Assembly (NCBI RefSeq): GCF_004352855.1
Contig: NZ_SJSC01000003.1
Coordinates: 186,001-250,000, forward strand
Direction: 5' to 3'
From: Marinomonas sp. KMM3893
GTDB taxonomy: Bacteria > Pseudomonadota > Gammaproteobacteria > Pseudomonadales > Marinomonadaceae
Length of the DNA stretch: 64,000 bases
In this document: in pieces, positions 61,527 to 64,000 of the stretch
Position numbering within the stretch: position 1 is the first letter of the stretch
How the letters are laid out: each line of letters starts with the position of its first letter
Position numbers and translations under genes: made by a program
Notes under the pieces: model-generated
Told to the model about the DNA's origin: nothing
Seen by the model: only the letters and a program-made list of their open reading frames with translations
Database searches by the model: none

Positions 61527-62315
61527 CTAGATACGATTAAGCAGTTCTGTCTTTTTCGAGTTGTATTCGTTTTCGGAGATGGCGCCAGCGTCTTTTAATT
61601 TGGCCAGCTTCTCGATGATTTGTAAGGTCTCATCAATCGATGTACTACTCGGAAGGCTGGTGTTGCTTTGTGGAGCATTATTGGTTTGGCTGCTTGTTTG
61701 GTTGTTGTTCGCCTGCGCATAGCTATTCTGTGTCGGTTCGGCGAAATTACGCTGTGGTGCAGGCGCTATGCCTACTCCTGACACTATGGGCAAGCTATTG
61801 ACCGCGATGGTGCCGTATTGGCTGCTGAAGGTGAGAGATGAGTCGCCACCTTGTTGCTGGCTAACGCCGCCAATATTGTTGTCCAGTGTGTTGTAAACGG
61901 TGACTTGGCCATTGAGCTCCACCGCCAAACGGTTGGGAAAGACTGCGTAGCGAATATTGTTTTGTGCGCCACTGCTAAACGGCTGACCTAAATCGCCTGG
62001 CCACCATTGGTTGCTACCGGGCGTGCCTTTTGGAATAGGAACAAACACTTGAAAGTTGACTAGGCCATTGGCCAATTCGTTACAAAGGTTGTCTACGGTG
62101 TTTTTCAAACCATAATTGAACATGTCGCCTACCATGGTCATGCCACCGCGCATCCATTGACCGCCGCCGCCTAACTCTGGGCAATTGAATTGTGCCATGC
62201 TACCAGCCCCGTTATTGACGGCGATCAGCATGTGCATCACCGCATCGAAACTCAGGTTGTACTTACGGCTAAGGTTATTAACTAATTGTTGTCCGTCTTG
62301 CGTTAAATTTTGCAT
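61527..62315 (-). CDS. SHOCT-domain protein
   Basis: A 262-residue protein. C-terminal SHOCT domain (LQIIEKLAKLKDAGAISENEY and KKTELLNRI), a short oligomerisation-type hairpin. The N-terminal half contains GGGGQWMRGGMTMVGDMFN and is followed by an Asn/Gln/Ser-rich linker. No signal peptide. Function unknown; SHOCT proteins are often membrane- or phage-shock-associated. Confidence 0.8.
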   Translation of the reverse strand: MQNLTQDGQQLVNNLSRKYNLSFDAVMHMLIAVNNGAGSMAQFNCPELGGGGQWMRGGMTMVGDMFNYGLKNTVDNLCNELANGLVNFQVFVPIPKGTPGSNQWWPGDLGQPFSSGAQNNIRYAVFPNRLAVELNGQVTVYNTLDNNIGGVSQQQGGDSSLTFSSQYGTIAVNSLPIVSGVGIAPAPQRNFAEPTQNSYAQANNNQTSSQTNNAPQSNTSLPSSTSIDETLQIIEKLAKLKDAGAISENEYNSKKTELLNRI

Positions 62316-62486
62316 ATATGGCTCTTTTAATTAAGTTAAAAAACGGCGCGCTGTTTGGCTTTTTTGAGGTTGGCAGGTTCCGTGGAGTCGCTAGTCTACC
62401 ATAGGGACGAGAGATTAAATGTGACACAATTGCTTGTTTTTTGATCTGTTATCGGTGGCGCTTAAATAAAGAAGGGATTCATCGGC

Positions 62487-62524
62487 GCCCGCTCTGTTTT
62501 TTTGTTTGAAAAATGAGAGCGGGC
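62487..62524 (-). terminator. Probable terminator of the EamA transporter gene
   Basis: GCCCGCTCT and AGAGCGGGC are perfect 9-bp arms with an A/T-rich loop; the minus-strand T tract is absent beyond the stem. Confidence 0.65.
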
Positions 62525-62563
62525 AAGGCCTCAAAGAGGGAGGCGAGCGCGACAAGCAGTGAC

Positions 62564-63400
62564 TTATGATTTTTTAGTAAGGCTTGCACCAATGCAGGCT
62601 AGACTGATCGCCACAATGCCCAGCCACTGCAATGCGCTTAGTTGCTCGTTAAGAATGATGGCGCCAGCAATGGCGCTAACCGCAGGCGATGCGCTCATTA
62701 AAACCCCAAAAATACTTCTTGGCAGCCGTTTTAGCGCGTACATATCGAGCAAGAAAGGGATGGCGCTGGATAGCAAGGCAATGATTAAACCAAGCATAAG
62801 AACATTTGGAGTAAAGAGAGAGAGTCCCGCTTGAACTGTGCCAATAGGCACCATAAACAGCGCGGCGATCAGCATCCCCGTTGCCACACCTTTACTGCCA
62901 ATTTGTGAGACTGTGCTTGCCGTCTTGATGTACAAACCCCAGCAGATGGCCGCCAATACGGCGTAAATCACACCGGTTATATTTAACGTGGTATCGGTTT
63001 GATTAAATGGCAGTAACAGCACACCAATCAATGCACAGAATATCCAGATAATGTCCGTTCTACGTTTAGTAGAAAGCAATGAAATACCAAGCGGCCCCAG
63101 CACCTCTATGGAAATGGCGATGCCGACAGGGATGTACAGAAATGCGCGATAAATTAATAGGTTCATGAGTCCAATCATGGCGCCGTAGATCACAATGCTC
63201 GGCCATTGAGACACGCTGAGCCTGACTTTCCATGGCTGAAAAAGGACAACAAAAAGGAGTGCGCTGATGCCGATACGCAATGCGGCGACGCCATCGGTGC
63301 CGACGAGAGGGAAAATGGTTTTCGCAAAGGCGGCGCCAACCTGTAAAGACAGCAACGAAGCAAAGGCGGCAATCATCGGAAATTGAGTTGAAGGTATCAT
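62564..63400 (-). CDS. EamA/DMT exporter, RhtA-like
   Basis: A 278-residue protein with ten predicted membrane helices in two EamA repeats. AAFASLLSLQVGAAFAKTIFPLVG and GISALLFVVLFQPW are typical of the RhtA subgroup, which exports threonine, homoserine or other amino acids. Substrate not predictable. Confidence 0.85.
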   Translation of the reverse strand: MIPSTQFPMIAAFASLLSLQVGAAFAKTIFPLVGTDGVAALRIGISALLFVVLFQPWKVRLSVSQWPSIVIYGAMIGLMNLLIYRAFLYIPVGIAISIEVLGPLGISLLSTKRRTDIIWIFCALIGVLLLPFNQTDTTLNITGVIYAVLAAICWGLYIKTASTVSQIGSKGVATGMLIAALFMVPIGTVQAGLSLFTPNVLMLGLIIALLSSAIPFLLDMYALKRLPRSIFGVLMSASPAVSAIAGAIILNEQLSALQWLGIVAISLACIGASLTKKS

Positions 63401-63588
63401 GGGTACTGCTCATCCATCGAGTCATTAAGGGCGTGTTTTGTCATCGCTGATGTTGTGATTATTGGCCACGCCAGTCACATTATGCCTTACGAGCTCACCG
63501 CCTGAATATCTATATCATTGGCTATCTTGGTCTTGAAGCGGGTCCATGCTTGTTGGACAGCGTCTTGCTGAGAGGCTTTGCCATTGCT

Positions 63589-63626
63589 GCCTCTTTGCTA
63601 GTGATCAAACTCAATAGCAAAGAGGC
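63589..63626 (-). terminator. Hairpin after the homocysteine methyltransferase gene
   Basis: GCCTCTTTGCTA and TAGCAAAGAGGC, perfect 12-bp stem. No strong T tract. Confidence 0.7.
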
Positions 63627-63640
63627 GTCTAACCATGGTG

Positions 63641-64000
63641 TTAGTTGTTTATGCTCTTTTGCCATTGGCTTAATAGAGCAATGTGTTCAGGCCCAATGCC
63701 GCAGCAGCCGCCGATAATACGAGCGCCAAGCTGATACCAGTGTTTGGCAAACGCGAGATATTCCTCAGGCGATAACTCACGGTAGTCTTGTATGCTGTCG
63801 TTGGCTTGGTGGTCTTTCGATATGGGGGTAAAGCTATTGGCGTAAGCGCCAATATCAATGGAGCGATTGTGTGTCGCCAATGCCTCTGTGGTGTCACGAA
63901 TGGCTTGTGCCATGGCTTCAGGGATGGAGCAGTTGAAGAAAATGCCCGCTATGTTTTGCGAGAGAATGGCCTCAATGGCTTGGCTCACAGGTTCACCTGA
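63641..64000 (-). CDS. Homocysteine S-methyltransferase family protein (C-terminal part, runs off the window)
   Basis: The minus-strand frame is open to base 64000 without a stop. The last 119 residues include GIFFNCSIPEAMAQ (first zinc Cys) and RIIGGCCGIGPEHIALL, the Gly-Gly-Cys-Cys-Gly zinc motif. The family transfers a methyl group, often from S-methylmethionine, to homocysteine. An internal GTG at 63988 is not the true start. Confidence 0.85.
   Translation of the reverse strand, partial: SGEPVSQAIEAILSQNIAGIFFNCSIPEAMAQAIRDTTEALATHNRSIDIGAYANSFTPISKDHQANDSIQDYRELSPEEYLAFAKHWYQLGARIIGGCCGIGPEHIALLSQWQKSINN

Noticed and set aside
1-64000. CRISPR arrays, tRNA or rRNA genes, insertion sequences, phage genes
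   Set aside because: I found no regularly spaced repeats, cloverleaf sequences, transposase or integrase motifs. A tool-based tRNA scan was not possible, so a missed tRNA is conceivable but no gap suggests one.

Overview
The window looks like an ordinary chromosomal stretch of a marine gammaproteobacterium. The best fit is the Oceanospirillales/Pseudomonadales side, and Marinomonas is my guess from overall protein character (inference, no search was possible). Base composition looks even throughout. I see no insertion sequence, phage, integron, CRISPR array, rRNA or tRNA. The clearest taxonomic clue is the gene order dsbD - accB - accC - prmA - DUF3426 - dusB - fis - purH - purD - 7TM-DISM sensor. 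As I recall it, Pseudomonas has the same order, with aroQ between dsbD and accB and the sensor gene retS next to purD.

Layout. 1-9.5 kb: the N-terminal part of a COG2509 flavoprotein, a small conserved protein, two exported proteins (P4-type acid phosphatase, DUF1460 amidase-like), a divergent SerC-like aminotransferase, a haloacid-dehalogenase-type HAD protein, an EgtB-like sulfoxide synthase, a YkgJ/RsuA pair and a short Rho paralogue without the RNA-binding domain. 9.5-20 kb: glucan phosphorylase, an EEP nuclease, cardiolipin synthase, an RhlE-type helicase, an ACT protein, a membrane-anchored glutaredoxin, a secreted chorismate mutase, Dps and MtfA. 20-29.7 kb: hemB, an AGCS amino-acid/Na+ symporter, an exported 2H phosphoesterase-like protein, a TAXI-TRAP uptake system, a HAD phosphatase and a methyltransferase. 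29.7-36 kb: acs with an adjacent NarL/LuxR-type response regulator, yidD, a monofunctional prephenate dehydratase, a GT32-like glycosyltransferase, an alpha/beta hydrolase and a CDP-alcohol phosphotransferase. 36-43.4 kb: nrdA-nrdB-yfaE behind two NrdR boxes, a DUF1624 membrane protein divergent from alkB, and coq7-pdxH and hinT.

43.4-57 kb is the conserved housekeeping block read on the minus strand. It runs from dsbD (thiol redox) through accBC (fatty acid synthesis), prmA (L11 methylation), dusB-fis (tRNA modification, nucleoid protein) and purHD (purines) to a RetS-position sensor whose kinase and receiver modules look catalytically dead. 57-64 kb holds a lipoprotein/DUF2333 pair, two GNAT acetyltransferases, a small helical protein, an isochorismatase-type hydrolase, a SHOCT protein, an EamA exporter and the C-terminus of a homocysteine S-methyltransferase.

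Points most worth following: the pseudo-hybrid kinase at the retS position; the RNA-binding-domain-less Rho paralogue; the SerC paralogue that has lost the Gly-His-Arg phosphate-binding motif; the separation of chorismate mutase (periplasmic) from prephenate dehydratase (monofunctional); and several well-formed palindromes in front of transporter genes. Most gene ends carry clear hairpin terminators, which makes transcription-unit boundaries easy to read. Several gene starts are placed downstream of the longest possible start because a Shine-Dalgarno sequence decides the matter.
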